A stretch of DNA of 64,000 nt from Agelas oroides (Eukaryota; Porifera; Demospongiae; Agelasida; Agelasidae). Shown piece by piece: positions 47,509 through 58,884 of this stretch; the stretch's first letter is position 1, and the number at the start of each line of letters is the position of its first letter. The position numbers and the translations under genes are program-made. The stretch spans positions 22,679,202-22,743,201 of the forward strand of contig OX422183.1 of NCBI GenBank assembly GCA_949130485.1, in the 5' to 3' direction. The notes below the pieces were generated by a model, which did not search any database, was not told the origin of the DNA, and worked only from the letters and a program-made list of their open reading frames with translations.

Positions 47509-48359
47509 ATGGGCAGTGATAAATTGTGATTGGGCACTCAGTGAGTGATAAACACAGGTTTGACATTTGACTCAGTGCATTGCTGCAATGCAGCACTACA
47601 AATTGCAACAATAGCTAATTATTATGACTGCGTGATGTCATTTCCTGCATTGCACATGTCTGTGGCACGTGGCATGACTTTGTTCCCACTTGAATGAAAT
47701 GGGCAGTGATAAATTTTAGGCACTGCTGCATAAGCCATTTATCCGACAAGATAATTTGCTTGTCCTCTTGGAGGAGTTCACGTTCGGACCATGGAGATCA
47801 GGAAGGTGGAGTTGGCACCAAATCCAAGTCAATAATGTCCAGTTGTTGCAGGTAGATGGGGTGCTGGGATCAGGTAGATTTGAACATGCTTCTTATAGAA
47901 ATGAAGTGAAAGTAGTTGTATTGTGAGTGGGAGTATATGTAGTTCTTATTCCAGATAGTGCACACCCACATTTACTGCCGGCATGTTATTGTAATCATAT
48001 ACACACCCCATAATTATGGGGTTAGAAGTTGAAGTCTTCACTCATTCACTACGTGAGCCTGTCTGTCACGTACATAATAGACAGATCATGTGATCAAAGC
48101 CTCCCCTCCCATTGGTAGGGGAGTGCAGTGGGGGGCCATTGTTTCCTTCTAGTACTAGGGGACATGGAGTGCCCCCCCCCCAACTCTATGTTCGCTACTA
48201 GCTATACATGAAGTTAGCATGGAGTGTTGGAGGCCACTCCACATCAAGCAGGAGTATAGGTTCAAATACTCTAAATTTATCATAACCCGCTTCTTACGCC
48301 TATGGAAATTCTACATGATACAGTTTTTTAGTTTCACGCTGCTTTAAGTTTTCTCACTC
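47509..48359. other. Non-coding region with short repeats
   Basis: Contains ATCACTGCCCAAATGGGCAGTGAT (palindrome, about 47497-47520), another GGGCAGTGATAAATT at 47702, and GGGGACATGGAGTG repeats at 48110-48245. No gene. Confidence 0.5.
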
Positions 48360-49800
48360 TAGTTCCTTATTGTGTGGCTGTTTTGACCTCAGAAGCAATT
48401 TCAGTATGCACACAGCATCTAGGGCCGAGACTCCCAGCCCTAGATGCTGTGTCCATAAGCATACAACTCTTACTCAGCCCCACCCACTCCCACAAACTGA
48501 AGTATCTTCCTACACCGACCACCGATTTCTGCATTACACCGAACATTGCAGTACATACATGTATCATTATTATGGTATGTGGTAAAGCTCAGGGAGTGTG
48601 AGAGTAGCTAGGTAGAGCAGGCAGGACTAAATGCATGTGCTGAATTTTTTAGGGAGATGTGGTTTGTTGATTGTTCATGCATTGTATAATTTACTGCCAT
48701 CATCACACAGGTTAGACACACTAGTCTCAACTGCCTGGTTCCTGCAGGAGGTAGCTAGCTATACATAGGCTGCAATCTGTATGAATGATGCATGGTTTGA
48801 ACTTTGAAGTAAACTTGACTACTAGCTATACAATTGCATGCACTAGGACTTAACAACTCTTTGTTCCCACCGTTAGTCTGACTTTGCTGAAGTGCATAAG
48901 GAGGGAAGGTCCGATTACAATTAAAACCCACTTTCTGTCATCTACAGTGCTAAATTCAGAATATAGCTAATTTAAAAATTCTCTTCTTGGTCAGCTACGT
49001 CCACTGTATACTTACAGAGTTTCATGCAGGATTTTATCCTGGGGGGGAGGGATGAAGGGAATGTAGATGCATGCTAAGGGCACATGTGCGCATCAGTGGA
49101 CCTGCTGCTTTTGTGAATTTTTAAGGACAAGAATCATCGGATAGCCTATAACTATGTTGTACTTTAATTTGTGTTGTTTACCCTATTGTAGCCACTGAGG
49201 CAATTATAACATCATAATTTTCACATTTCTGGTGACCTGGGGGGGAAACTTTTGTTGAACTGGACTATATCCTGTACATTTAAATTGTTTTGCTGTGAAC
49301 AAGAGTTGACAACATACATACAGCCATATGGTGATTTGCTGTGACCAAAAGTTGCATCATAACGGTGTGCTATTCTGTATATTATGCAAGTTCTGATGAA
49401 ATACATAGAGAGTGATATAAATTGTAATATGGTATAAATTGTAATAGCTGTATGGTGATTTGCTGTGACCAAAAGTTGCATATATAGCTAACAGTGTGTC
49501 AGACAGCAAAAGTATCATAATGTGTTCCTTTGTGAAGGTATTGCCATCTTGTTGTTTGTTGTATGCATGTCGCTAGTAGTGCTGGAATCAGTTAGCTAAT
49601 GTAGCTATCCAATAAGTAAACCAATTCTTATTAACATATGTGCATATAATAATTATGTGAAGTGAGTTTCAGCAATTGATTCCTTCTATCCGTCAGTCTG
49701 TGAGCCAGACTGTCACTCAAACTGGCACTTCTTTTATTGGGAGTCTCTGGATCTTCTCGATGGCAAAATGTTTGTCTAGGTACGAGGCTGCAAGTAAAAG
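48360..49800 (+). repeat. Segmental duplication, copy 2
   Basis: Duplicate of 25930-26830 with extra sequence. It also contains its own short duplication (GGTGATTTGCTGTGACCAAA at 49330 and 49454). It ends about 260 bp before the receptor-like gene. Confidence 0.75.
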
Positions 49801-50059
49801 TGGGTAGCTATGGGTAGCTAAGTGTACTTGCATGCATGCATGTGTGCATTCTACATGCTATGTGCATGTACATGTGAATGTGTGGAGTTGTCTGTGTGTA
49901 TCCAGTTATTTGTGTGAGTCACGCCAATATACGCAGTCACTCCCGCTGGTGTAGACAGTAACAACCAACCCGATCCGCTGGAGTATACACTACTGGAGTG
50001 TACTTTGTACTCTGACCTTTGTCCTTTCTATCACGTGCTGCATGCGGCTGCAATAAGTC

Positions 50060-53000
50060 ATGACGAATACTGCTTGTTCAATGCTGGTCTCCCTGCTAGC
50101 GTTATGTGGGGCTCTTCCAATGAATTGCGAATGTGTACTTCTGTCAGCGACAGACTCGCATTCACTGGAGAAATATTTCTGTGGAGATGAAGGACATGAT
50201 TCGGAGATTATTCAAGGGTCTGAAATGCAGCTTGCCACTAATGTGACACACTACATTGATCCAGGCTCTTTCTGCGTCGTTCAGAACTTAGTGAACGTAA
50301 CAATTTCAAGTGACATACCAGGAAAGCAGGCGGAGATCGTGTGTAACCATACCACCGAGTTCTCCTTCTTTACTACACGAGGATTTGCCTTTCTGAACTG
50401 CAGCAATTTGACTCTGAAAGATATCAGTTTCTCCCAGTGTGGCGGAGTAATGTCTCTTGAGGCGTTTCTCTACGAGAACAGCACCGATGTACCTGCGTTC
50501 TTTGGAACGAACCAGTCCGCCGTGATGTTCTTCAGCGAAACGCTAAATCTCCGTCTCACCAACATAGCTGTCACCCAGTATTATGGCTTTGCGATTATTG
50601 CAGCTAACCCTTATGGATCTCCTTCATTCCACGACTTACACATATTCGATTCGTTTGGAGGACCTCTCTGCGCTAAACTGATTGTCAACCACACTCATGG
50701 GAACTACACCTGCTATGGGTCAGGAGTGCTTGTATATACTCACGACAGTAATGTCACAGCCCTCCACAGCTCTCCCAACAACAGTCTTCTCATCAGTGAC
50801 TCCTTATTTCAGCGAAATTCCTACTTCACCAATGACTATATATGCATGCAAAATGTGTTTCAATTCTATCCAGAACATGTCCCTCTCAGTGGAGCCGGAG
50901 GAATTACTTTGTTCTTTACACAGAGTAAGTTTGCATATGCAGCTGTTATCAACCATTCTGTCATCACTGAGAACAATGGAACTATAGTTGGGGGATTATT
51001 TGCTGCATTCATCAACTCACCTTACACTTCCTCTTTGGCTATCACTGGCCACACTATAGTATCAAAGAACACCATGCTAATCCCAGGCTGTCCTGGATCA
51101 GGCATTGCATCTTACATCTATTTTACTCAGAGCTACATCAAGTCTTTTGAGTTTGATCACTCAAGTGAGTTACTGGATTGGACGCCTTTGACCTTACATA
51201 ACACGCTGATTACAAACCACATCAGCAAAGGGAGCTCAACTGTATACATAATCTTGGTGAACCAGCCCCTCTTTGACATCATGGTTTCACTAGAAAGTGT
51301 TAACTTTACTTACAACGGAGCCTTCGACAATGGAATTTGTATGTATGCCGAAACAGTTTATGGGTTGATGAGAAATGTGAAACCACTTAGTTTACTAATG
51401 ACAGATGTGATCGTTGAACACAATTTTCAGTATTTTGGTGATTTTACTGTGGACTCCTTAACCTACTCTAGCCAATTTCTTTTTACAAGATTAGGCAGGG
51501 TAACAATTGAAGGAACGTCTTCACTTGGTAGCAGTTTTATCGGCAACTATGGATCTGTCATTGATGGATTTGCGACTGACTTTTATCTCATTGGGAACAT
51601 TACTTTCAAGAACAATAAAGCAACATATGGAGCTGCCATTCTGCTTGAGAGTAACTCACACATCATTCTTGCTGAAAACAGCACCATACTCTTTCAGAAC
51701 AATAGTGCTTTCTTAGATGGAGGAGCCATATATGCCTATGAAAGGGGTACAGAGAATTATGTGTGTGTGATACAAGTGGACTCTAACAAGACAAATATCT
51801 CACAGCTCAACATCAATGTGACATTTGATGGCAACAATGCTTTCCGGTCTGGGCCTGCAACCTATGTTACTCCTCTGCAAGATTGCTTCCAGGTGAGTGT
51901 ACATGTCTTCCCTAGCCAATTAACAAACCTCTATGACCACATCTTCACCTTCGAAGCCAATGATACTCGCGCTCTTACTTCACCGTCCATTGGCATTTGT
52001 GCTTGTGTCAATGACACCCCTGACTGTAGTAAGAAGTTTCCAACACGTTACATCTATCCAGGTGACAGTATAACAGTCAGCCTAATAGCTATAGATTCTA
52101 TTGGAGGTAGTGTGTTTTCACAAATGAATGCCAGCTTCAGTAGCCCCAACTCAACAATCGTGGCTTTACCAGGCTGGTGGGTCAACACAGATCAAGAAAT
52201 CAGTACCCTTTATAATGGACGGTGCCGCAATCTTACCTACAACATCCATATTAATGAACAAGAAGGCATTGGGAGAATGAATTTCGCTGTACCTGGTCTA
52301 CCTCCACAGGCCTATCAGAATATCTCCCTCAAGCCTTGCCCACCTGGGTTTCTGTTGAATGGAACAATAGGCTCATGTGAGTGTCGCCGCTTTCTAGACA
52401 CCATAGACATAAGTTGTGATCGCAAGTATAAAATCCTTAAACCTAAGCAATTGAACTGGATTGGATTGATCAGAAATGACGGTGTAACAAATGAACATAT
52501 TGGTTTTGCCCCATTCTGCCCTACAACCTACTGTAATGGTTCTTCTTCACTAAATGTGACCATCACAAATGCATCTCTTTGCCTAAACGACAGGGCTGGT
52601 GTGCTTTGTGGTAAGTGTCAGCCAGGCTACAGCATCACTCTAGGGCCCCATATGTGCATGATCTGCTCAAATTACTGGCTGTTCACCATTGTGCTATACC
52701 TTGGAGTGGGTCTTTTGGCAGTGCTTTTGATGTTTGTGCTCAAACTGACACTTCATTTGGGGACCATTGGAGGACTGATCTTTTATGCAAACGTTTTTGC
52801 TGTAACTCACCTGGTACCAAGCCGAACATTTCTAATCCCTTTCACAGAACCTATCTTCCTTCTGAACCTTGATCAATCTTTTCCCTCCTGCTTTTTCAAT
52901 GGAATGACCATGTCCTTCAAGATGGGACTTCAGTATGCTTATGCCTTCTACCTGTGGCTGATAGTCGCTGTTGTACTGCTAGTGGCCCACTGTTCATTTC

Positions 53001-53875
53001 GAGCTACCAGAGTCCTCATGCAGTCTTCTGTGCAGGTTCTGATAACCCTTATCCATCTGTCCTTCTCAAGAATGCTTATTACTGACATTGAGGTGTTTTC
53101 TTCTTCCACCATTATCACAGAGGAGAGGGAATATTTGGTGTGGCTTGCTGATGGAAATGTTCCATTTGGAAAAACAATTGACCATATAGTTCTCTTATGT
53201 TTTGGTACTCTGGTTGCAGCCTTAGTGATCTTCCCCTACCTGCTGCTTGGTACTTTGGGATCGTTTGGTCTTCGCTATCGATGGGTGAACAAACTGAGGC
53301 CTTTCATTGATGCCATCCATGGCCCTTACAAGGACAGCAGACGCTATTGGTTTGGCATGCGGTTAATCCTGTTGGTCATTGTGTATGCCACTTATGCTAT
53401 GTTAAGGGGCCCGTACCCACAAGAGCAGCTTCTCTTGACTTTGGTTCTGCTGGCCACCTTCACTATAGTGCAGGCCTACATTAGACCATTCCAAAAAGAT
53501 CTGGTTGGAATCCTGGACATTTGGCTCATGTTCAATACCATCCTCTTGGTCTGTATCAACCTCTACAGTGCACTAGGTGGGAACAATGCTGTTTACCTAC
53601 TGCTTGCCAACCTTATTGCTGTGCTGTGTACTACTATAGCTGTTGTAATTGGCCATATTGTAATGTTAGTGAAGCGTGTGAGGGCAAGGCTACAACCATT
53701 CCCCAACTTAATGGCGCATGCAAGAAACAACACTACCTCTGCAAAATCAAAAGTGACTGGATCTGTTGTGTCACTATCGCGAGGCATCCACACAAATAAT
53801 GACTATCGGTCAATACAAAAGTCTAAAGATGGTCCTGGCAGACTAAGAGAGCCTCTCCTTGACCAATGTGATTAG
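50060..53875 (+). CDS. Large beta-helix/multi-TM receptor-like protein (intact copy)
   Basis: 1271 aa in one exon. The start is ATG 50060 (or 50081), either giving a signal peptide ending near LCGALP. Residues about 70-720 are an extracellular, N-glycosylation-rich region of repeated short strands of beta-helix type, recalling the polymorphic outer-membrane repeat fold. Residues about 740-865 hold Cys modules (CPPGFLL, CECRRFL, CGKCQPGYS, then CMICSNYW). Residues about 872-1200 contain about nine hydrophobic segments, for example YWLFTIVLYLGVGLL, FYLWLIVAVVLLVA, VQVLITLIHLSF and LMFNTILLVCINLY. The cytosolic tail of about 65 residues is basic, Ser-rich and ends LREPLLDQCD. Such proteins are numerous in sponge genomes; ligand and signalling route are unknown. 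The tandem-domain gene lies 0.5 kb downstream on the same strand. Confidence 0.85.
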   Translation: MTNTACSMLVSLLALCGALPMNCECVLLSATDSHSLEKYFCGDEGHDSEIIQGSEMQLATNVTHYIDPGSFCVVQNLVNVTISSDIPGKQAEIVCNHTTEFSFFTTRGFAFLNCSNLTLKDISFSQCGGVMSLEAFLYENSTDVPAFFGTNQSAVMFFSETLNLRLTNIAVTQYYGFAIIAANPYGSPSFHDLHIFDSFGGPLCAKLIVNHTHGNYTCYGSGVLVYTHDSNVTALHSSPNNSLLISDSLFQRNSYFTNDYICMQNVFQFYPEHVPLSGAGGITLFFTQSKFAYAAVINHSVITENNGTIVGGLFAAFINSPYTSSLAITGHTIVSKNTMLIPGCPGSGIASYIYFTQSYIKSFEFDHSSELLDWTPLTLHNTLITNHISKGSSTVYIILVNQPLFDIMVSLESVNFTYNGAFDNGICMYAETVYGLMRNVKPLSLLMTDVIVEHNFQYFGDFTVDSLTYSSQFLFTRLGRVTIEGTSSLGSSFIGNYGSVIDGFATDFYLIGNITFKNNKATYGAAILLESNSHIILAENSTILFQNNSAFLDGGAIYAYERGTENYVCVIQVDSNKTNISQLNINVTFDGNNAFRSGPATYVTPLQDCFQVSVHVFPSQLTNLYDHIFTFEANDTRALTSPSIGICACVNDTPDCSKKFPTRYIYPGDSITVSLIAIDSIGGSVFSQMNASFSSPNSTIVALPGWWVNTDQEISTLYNGRCRNLTYNIHINEQEGIGRMNFAVPGLPPQAYQNISLKPCPPGFLLNGTIGSCECRRFLDTIDISCDRKYKILKPKQLNWIGLIRNDGVTNEHIGFAPFCPTTYCNGSSSLNVTITNASLCLNDRAGVLCGKCQPGYSITLGPHMCMICSNYWLFTIVLYLGVGLLAVLLMFVLKLTLHLGTIGGLIFYANVFAVTHLVPSRTFLIPFTEPIFLLNLDQSFPSCFFNGMTMSFKMGLQYAYAFYLWLIVAVVLLVAHCSFRATRVLMQSSVQVLITLIHLSFSRMLITDIEVFSSSTIITEEREYLVWLADGNVPFGKTIDHIVLLCFGTLVAALVIFPYLLLGTLGSFGLRYRWVNKLRPFIDAIHGPYKDSRRYWFGMRLILLVIVYATYAMLRGPYPQEQLLLTLVLLATFTIVQAYIRPFQKDLVGILDIWLMFNTILLVCINLYSALGGNNAVYLLLANLIAVLCTTIAVVIGHIVMLVKRVRARLQPFPNLMAHARNNTTSAKSKVTGSVVSLSRGIHTNNDYRSIQKSKDGPGRLREPLLDQCD

Positions 53876-53960
53876 CTACTGCATCACAATGAATAATTGC
53901 ATGTATGTGTATGTTTTCAGAAGAGATGTATGGACGTTTTTAATGCTAATTGATGATATA

Positions 53961-53975
53961 TTATTATTATTGTTA

Positions 53976-54031
<56 letters not shown>
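53961..54031 (+). repeat. (ATT)n microsatellite
   Basis: About 70 bp of ATT/GTT triplets just past the stop of the receptor-like gene. Confidence 0.95.
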
Positions 54032-54251
54032 TATTTTTTGGGGGATGAACTAGTGCATTGCTGTGTGTGTTTGTGTGCATTTATAGTAGTATTGCTCTCC
54101 AGCATTTTTGAGTCGATTTTTAGACCTAGACTATACATGATACTATAGTATAATGCGTTTAAATGGTGGGTACAGGGGATGTTTAGGTCATTGATAGCAA
54201 CACCAGTGGCTGCAGAGTGGGCATTAATTGCTTTGATACTCAGACGTTTCG

Positions 54252-54312
54252 CGTTACGTCAGATGGTGAGGGAACCGTCTGACGTAACGAGGGAGGGGTC
54301 ATTGCAATATAT
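54252..54312 (+). promoter_or_regulatory. Paired CRE palindrome and TATA-like site
   Basis: CGTTACGTCAGATGGT and ACCGTCTGACGTAACG (54252-54289) form an inverted repeat with one mismatch, each arm holding a bZIP/CREB-ATF-type half (TTACGTCA). A TATATG follows at about 54308, 60 bp before the ATG of the two-unit gene. Confidence 0.45.
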
Positions 54313-54368
54313 GGGTGTTACCCTGCGGTGTTGAGTTTACACAGGTCGAGCTGAAGCAAGACGACAAC

Positions 54369-55013
54369 ATGAAAGTTTCAGTGGTCTTTCAAGTTCCTAG
54401 TACCGCGTGGACGGTGCAGATTACCGACGTCTACGAGTTTGAGACAGAGGTCTGGGTCGCTGCCCGAGTGAGCACGATCTCCGAGGTTGGACTTACGGTG
54501 ATATCCACAGTCAGTGACTCTGTAACCATACCAGACACATCCAAAGATATCAAATATTTTATCCTTGGCAAGACATGGGGCTGGGAGAACTCGGAACCGT
54601 ACGAATTCGTGAAAACGAGTGACGAGAAACAATTCGAAGCGAAATTGAAGAGCGGCAAGAAGATTGATTTTGTTCGCGACGTGCAGCAGGTTACTACCAC
54701 GAAGGTTTCAGTAACCTTACAAGTTCCTAGTACTGCATGGAGTCTACAGATTACCGACGTTTACGAGTTCGAGACGGAAGTCTGGGTTGCTGCTCGACTG
54801 AGCGCGACCTCCGAGGTTGGACTTACGATGATATCGACAGTCAGTGACTCTGTCACTATACCAGAGACATCTAAAGATATCAAGTATTTCATCCTTGGCA
54901 GGACTTGGAACTGGGATAATTCGGAGCCATATGAGTTTGTGAAAGCAAGCGATGAGCCGAAGTTTGAGGCAAAATTGAAGAGTGGCAAGAAGATTAATTT
55001 TGTTCGGAATTAG
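54369..55013 (+). CDS. Protein of two tandem ~105-aa domains, single exon
   Basis: 214 aa. I choose ATG 54369 over an upstream in-frame TTG because the paralogue at 27072 starts at the same point (MKVSVVF). Unit 1 spans about residues 1-109 and unit 2 about 112-214, both with KYFILG(K/R)TW and PYEFVK. Unit 1 is closest to unit 3 of the paralogue (shared RVSTISEVGLTVISTVSDSV), while its first few codons match the paralogue's unit 1, as expected after recombination within the repeat. No signal peptide or intron. Same strand as the receptor-like gene, 0.5 kb upstream. Function unknown. Confidence 0.85.
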   Translation: MKVSVVFQVPSTAWTVQITDVYEFETEVWVAARVSTISEVGLTVISTVSDSVTIPDTSKDIKYFILGKTWGWENSEPYEFVKTSDEKQFEAKLKSGKKIDFVRDVQQVTTTKVSVTLQVPSTAWSLQITDVYEFETEVWVAARLSATSEVGLTMISTVSDSVTIPETSKDIKYFILGRTWNWDNSEPYEFVKASDEPKFEAKLKSGKKINFVRN

Positions 55014-55654
55014 CTAGTCAAGTAATTGTGTGACACGGATGTGTGAATGGACTTTTATTTTCTGCCATGACAGAGTCTGTTGTGTTTGTTACTACATGCA
55101 TTAGTATCCTCTATGATGCTGTGTTGGCTGTCAGTGTTGACCAAACAGGCATTATGCTGGCTTATCCAACGAATCACATGATGAGTCCAGAGGTCAATTC
55201 AAAGGTATATATTCACAACCCTTCACAGGAAGTGGTCAAAACACGAGGTGCAATACTAGTATAATCACAAAACAGATAGCTAGAGTAAGTGATCTAGTGA
55301 TAAACAGATCTCAGAGAGTTAGGAGAATGTGACAATCTCTCGAGTTGCTCAGCCATCATGTCTGTATACTCTCAACAGTTGAATCTCCTAGCTGTTCCCA
55401 TACGTTGTGCATGTGAAGAGCCATGGTCAAGAGCAAATTCCTTTGTGTACAACAATTTTGGGGGGTTGGAATTTCAGAGTTCCAGAGAAATTAGTTTGGG
55501 GGGAAATGGTTTTAGGGATATAGGATTGCAACAGGTGAACTGTGCTTGATTGCTTTGGCATGCACTGCTTTATAGTTGTTAGGATTACTATAGTAGCTGT
55601 AAGTAGAAGTGTTCCAATTTAAACTGGTTAGCTAATGGTGTACTTTGTATCCAT

Positions 55655-55965
55655 GCACTCCACCCATCAAGGCACCATGGTACATACAAGTCCTACACCC
55701 ATCATGGCACCATGGTACATATAAGTCCTCCACCCATTATGGCACCATGGTACATGTAAGTCCTCCACCCATCACCATGGCACATATAAGTCCTCCGCCC
55801 AACATGACACCATGACATGTAAGTCCTCCACTCATCATGGCACCGTGGTACATATAAGTACTCCACCTATCATGGCGCCAATGCACCATGGTACATATAC
55901 CCATCACCATGGTACATATAAGTCCTCCACCCATCACTAAGGTACTTATAAGTCCTCCACCAGTG
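55655..55965 (+). repeat. ~37-bp minisatellite
   Basis: About eight imperfect units containing CACCCATCATGGCACCATGG and ATATAAGTCCTC. Some are shortened. Confidence 0.9.
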
Positions 55966-56500
55966 GCCATGGGGGGGTTATATAACCAATTAGGCAAAGA
56001 AAGATTGCAAAGAAGATAAAGCAAACCCTAATCCTGACACTAGGAGTAACTCTGGTCCTGACTGTCACCCTGGTTTAATTTTCTGTTAACCTCAGCCGAG
56101 CGCCTTCCATGTCACCTTCCGCATACATTGGACACACAACAGGAAAATGGTAGCTAACTTGCAGCTTTCTTCTCTTCTGGTGTATAGATATCACGCTTTT
56201 GCAATGGCTTCAGCTAGCGCTTATGAAAGAAGTTTGAACGTTCGGCATCCCTACTTCGAGGTGAGTCATAATAACCAATTTGGACTAGCTAAATAGCTTC
56301 AGCTCAGTCGTAAACCTTTTGCACCCATCATGACTTAACCCATAGAGCAATCCTTGTAACTTACATCCACGATTTTTGTTGTTATGATGTGACATCATGT
56401 CCTCCTCCGTTGCACTGCCCAGATAGTGGGTGTAGAAACCATAAGGAGTTAATAAAGGAATTTAGATGTTATGAGGCGAAATTAGAGGAAAGTGAAAAAG

Positions 56501-56588
56501 GTTGGCAGTCGCCGGTAGTCAAACCCAGGACACATCCGGCTTGAGCTGCCAGTGCTCTGCCACGAGCCACAACAGCCGGACAACCACC
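56501..56588 (-). repeat. tRNA-like sequence
   Basis: On the minus strand an A-box-like TGGCTCGTGGCAGAGC and, at tRNA spacing, a B-box-like GGGTTTGACTACC. Flanking bases GTTG and CAAC could pair, but the anticodon arm is unclear. Likely a tRNA-derived repeat or pseudogene. Confidence 0.45.
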
Positions 56589-57219
56589 AACCCTCACAAT
56601 CCTCTATATGTACTGCACAGGTGATACTGAATGCCTCTGTTGAACATCTAAATTCCTTCATTTCCAGCATGAGGCAAGATGCTCTGAGCACCATAAGGAG
56701 TTGCACACTTAGGTAATGAACACTTTTATAGTGATAATCCCTCTTTTGAAATTGTTTATATATGCACACATTTTTGAGAACACAGCCTGGGTATGTATAG
56801 CAGCTACTTTTGTACTTTTGAACTGAAAGCATACCGAGGAATTGTTTTGGAATTGTGTGCATTTAGGTACCATGACGTATTATTAGTTACCTTGTGAGTT
56901 AGGCATTTTGATGATCAAAATGTATGTATACAAAGTGCCAGGAGTTTTCCAGTTCCTAGATTAGGTGCTTTACTGAATACTAAAATGTTCCAATTCTTGC
57001 TAAATATGAAATAATGAAACTGCTGCAAATTGGAATTGGACAAAGAAATCAAGAATATGTTACAATCACAATCATGCATTTCTTACTGCCACAAAAACCA
57101 TCAATGGTGAAACATCCCTTCAACTTTAGTGGCAAAGTACTTGATGCTAACTGATATTACATGGAAAAAAAAAAAAAGAAGAATTTCTAGGAATACAAAC
57201 ACATGCGGGAGTATAAAGA

Positions 57220-58884
57220 TCAAAAGCTACTATGGGTGGGCTGTAGCAAGTCTTCAAGCCAAGGTTCACGAAGCTGATCAAGATTCACAGATTCTGTGGA
57301 ATCGTTTTGGGGATTATCTTCTGATTTGTTAGGTTTCAGTTTGACAAACAGCACCTGGTTCACCTCCTTCCTGAGCTTTGCATTTCTCAGTTGCTTGAAG
57401 ATGTGGTAAATGAGGATTGCAATGAATGTTCCAAGTGCTATGATGACAGAGGTGTACCCAACTGCAAGTTGATTTCCTTTCGAGAGTTCGACATAGTATG
57501 TTGCAGCAGCTAGCATGATCAAGTTCAGAGTAAACAAGCTTTCAAATGCATCTAGACATGAGCTCTTGTAGACCCCACCATTGAGCCAAGCCCACAGTTG
57601 AAGAATCCCAGCTCCTAGTAGAATTGCTAGCAGGTTAATACGTCTTGCTGAGGATTCAAAGCAAACACTAAAAGAAGTACAAAGCGAAGCACAAGCAGCA
57701 GTCCAGGCCAGTAGCGATGTTTTCCTTTGTAAGGAGCATGATATGAATCCATGAATGGTTTCAACTTGGCACTGTTGACCCATGAGAAGAGCCTCAAATG
57801 GGATATAGCCTGCAGCCACTGACCAAACAGAAGCAAGAGAGTGTAAGGAAGAGAAAAATAAGCACTGCCACTAGAAAGAGTGGAATGTGTTTGCCAGCAA
57901 TATAGTCAACATTTGCATCATGCAGCCACACTCCTCTGTTGTATGTTGGATATTTAAGGTGGGTAAAATAGACTGTAGCAATCAACGTACGAAGGATCTT
58001 TGTATATGAGAGATGGATGAGTGTTGCCAAGACAGAAACTGGGTTGTTGCCTAGCAGGTTTGCAAACCTCCGTGAGTAATGACTAACAAGAATTACAAGT
58101 CCTACTATCACCCAAATATATATGGGAAACACAAATTGCAAGCCATGTTTTGATGTAGGCATCCATTCCATTATAGAAACACATCTCAATACCAAAGTCA
58201 AGGTTAATCCATGCAATGAAGGCTGAAAACACATTGGTAGATTTCACTGGTAGAAAGGTGATACGATTGACACCAATGATATTGGGATAGAGCACTAGGC
58301 CACTGAGTGTTCCTGTTGCCACTGTCTGTTTGCAGACAAGGAGCAAGAACACCAGTGCTACTCCCATCACTGCAAAAGGGATGAGCAAGAAGAGATAGAT
58401 GTCTGCGCACATCATGCGTTGAGATGACCCCCAGTACCAGACTGTAACCTGCCTGACAGCATCTACACAAGAGGCCTGACCTGTTGTATGCACACTGAAG
58501 ATCTGTATTGTTGAGAGGAAAGACCACTCTTTGATTAACACAGTAGTAAAAAGGGCAGTGAGGGTGAAGAATTAGTTCTTGAGATGAATTACCAACCCAA
58601 AAGTATTGGTTTGTATCACGTGTTATTTGCCCTAATCCATTTGTTATATTGCATTGGTTTGTATAATGTGCAAGTCTTGGCTCACAGACACATGATGTTG
58701 CCAACTCAGAAATGTTAAATCCATGCGGGCAGGTCTGATTTAAGTTCACTGAAAAATACAGTGATCCATCATTATACTTTCAGCATGGGCTACCTTCGGG
58801 ATGCAACTTTAATTTCACTTTCTGAGACAGTGAAAACATAGTGTAGTTGAGTTTAGTGCAAGTGTTTACATGCACCATGCAGCT
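57220..58884 (-). pseudogene. Divergent receptor-like relative, truncated and frameshifted
   Basis: Reads as the Cys module and membrane domain of the same family as the genes at 29602 and 50060 but is far more divergent (NQTCPHGFN, then about eight hydrophobic segments). It ends LREPWLEDLLQPTHSSF. A 45-bp intron (58794-58750) joins in phase to an upstream piece with TKLNYTMFSLSQKVKLKLHP, which aligns with the paralogues. There are four frame changes, at about 58430, 58150, 57850 and 57640, each explained by one or two bases; two lie in G or T runs. A stop blocks the frame at about 58886 and no beta-helix ectodomain is found. It is either a pseudogene or a gene with base-calling errors. Confidence 0.7.

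Larger units (their letters stand above)
55014..57219. other. Gene-free region with a minisatellite
   Basis: Holds the minisatellite at 55655-55965 and a tRNA-like sequence at 56501-56588. I see no gene. A short stretch at 56190-56260 has an ATG and a donor-like gaggtgagtc, but nothing to join. Confidence 0.4.
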
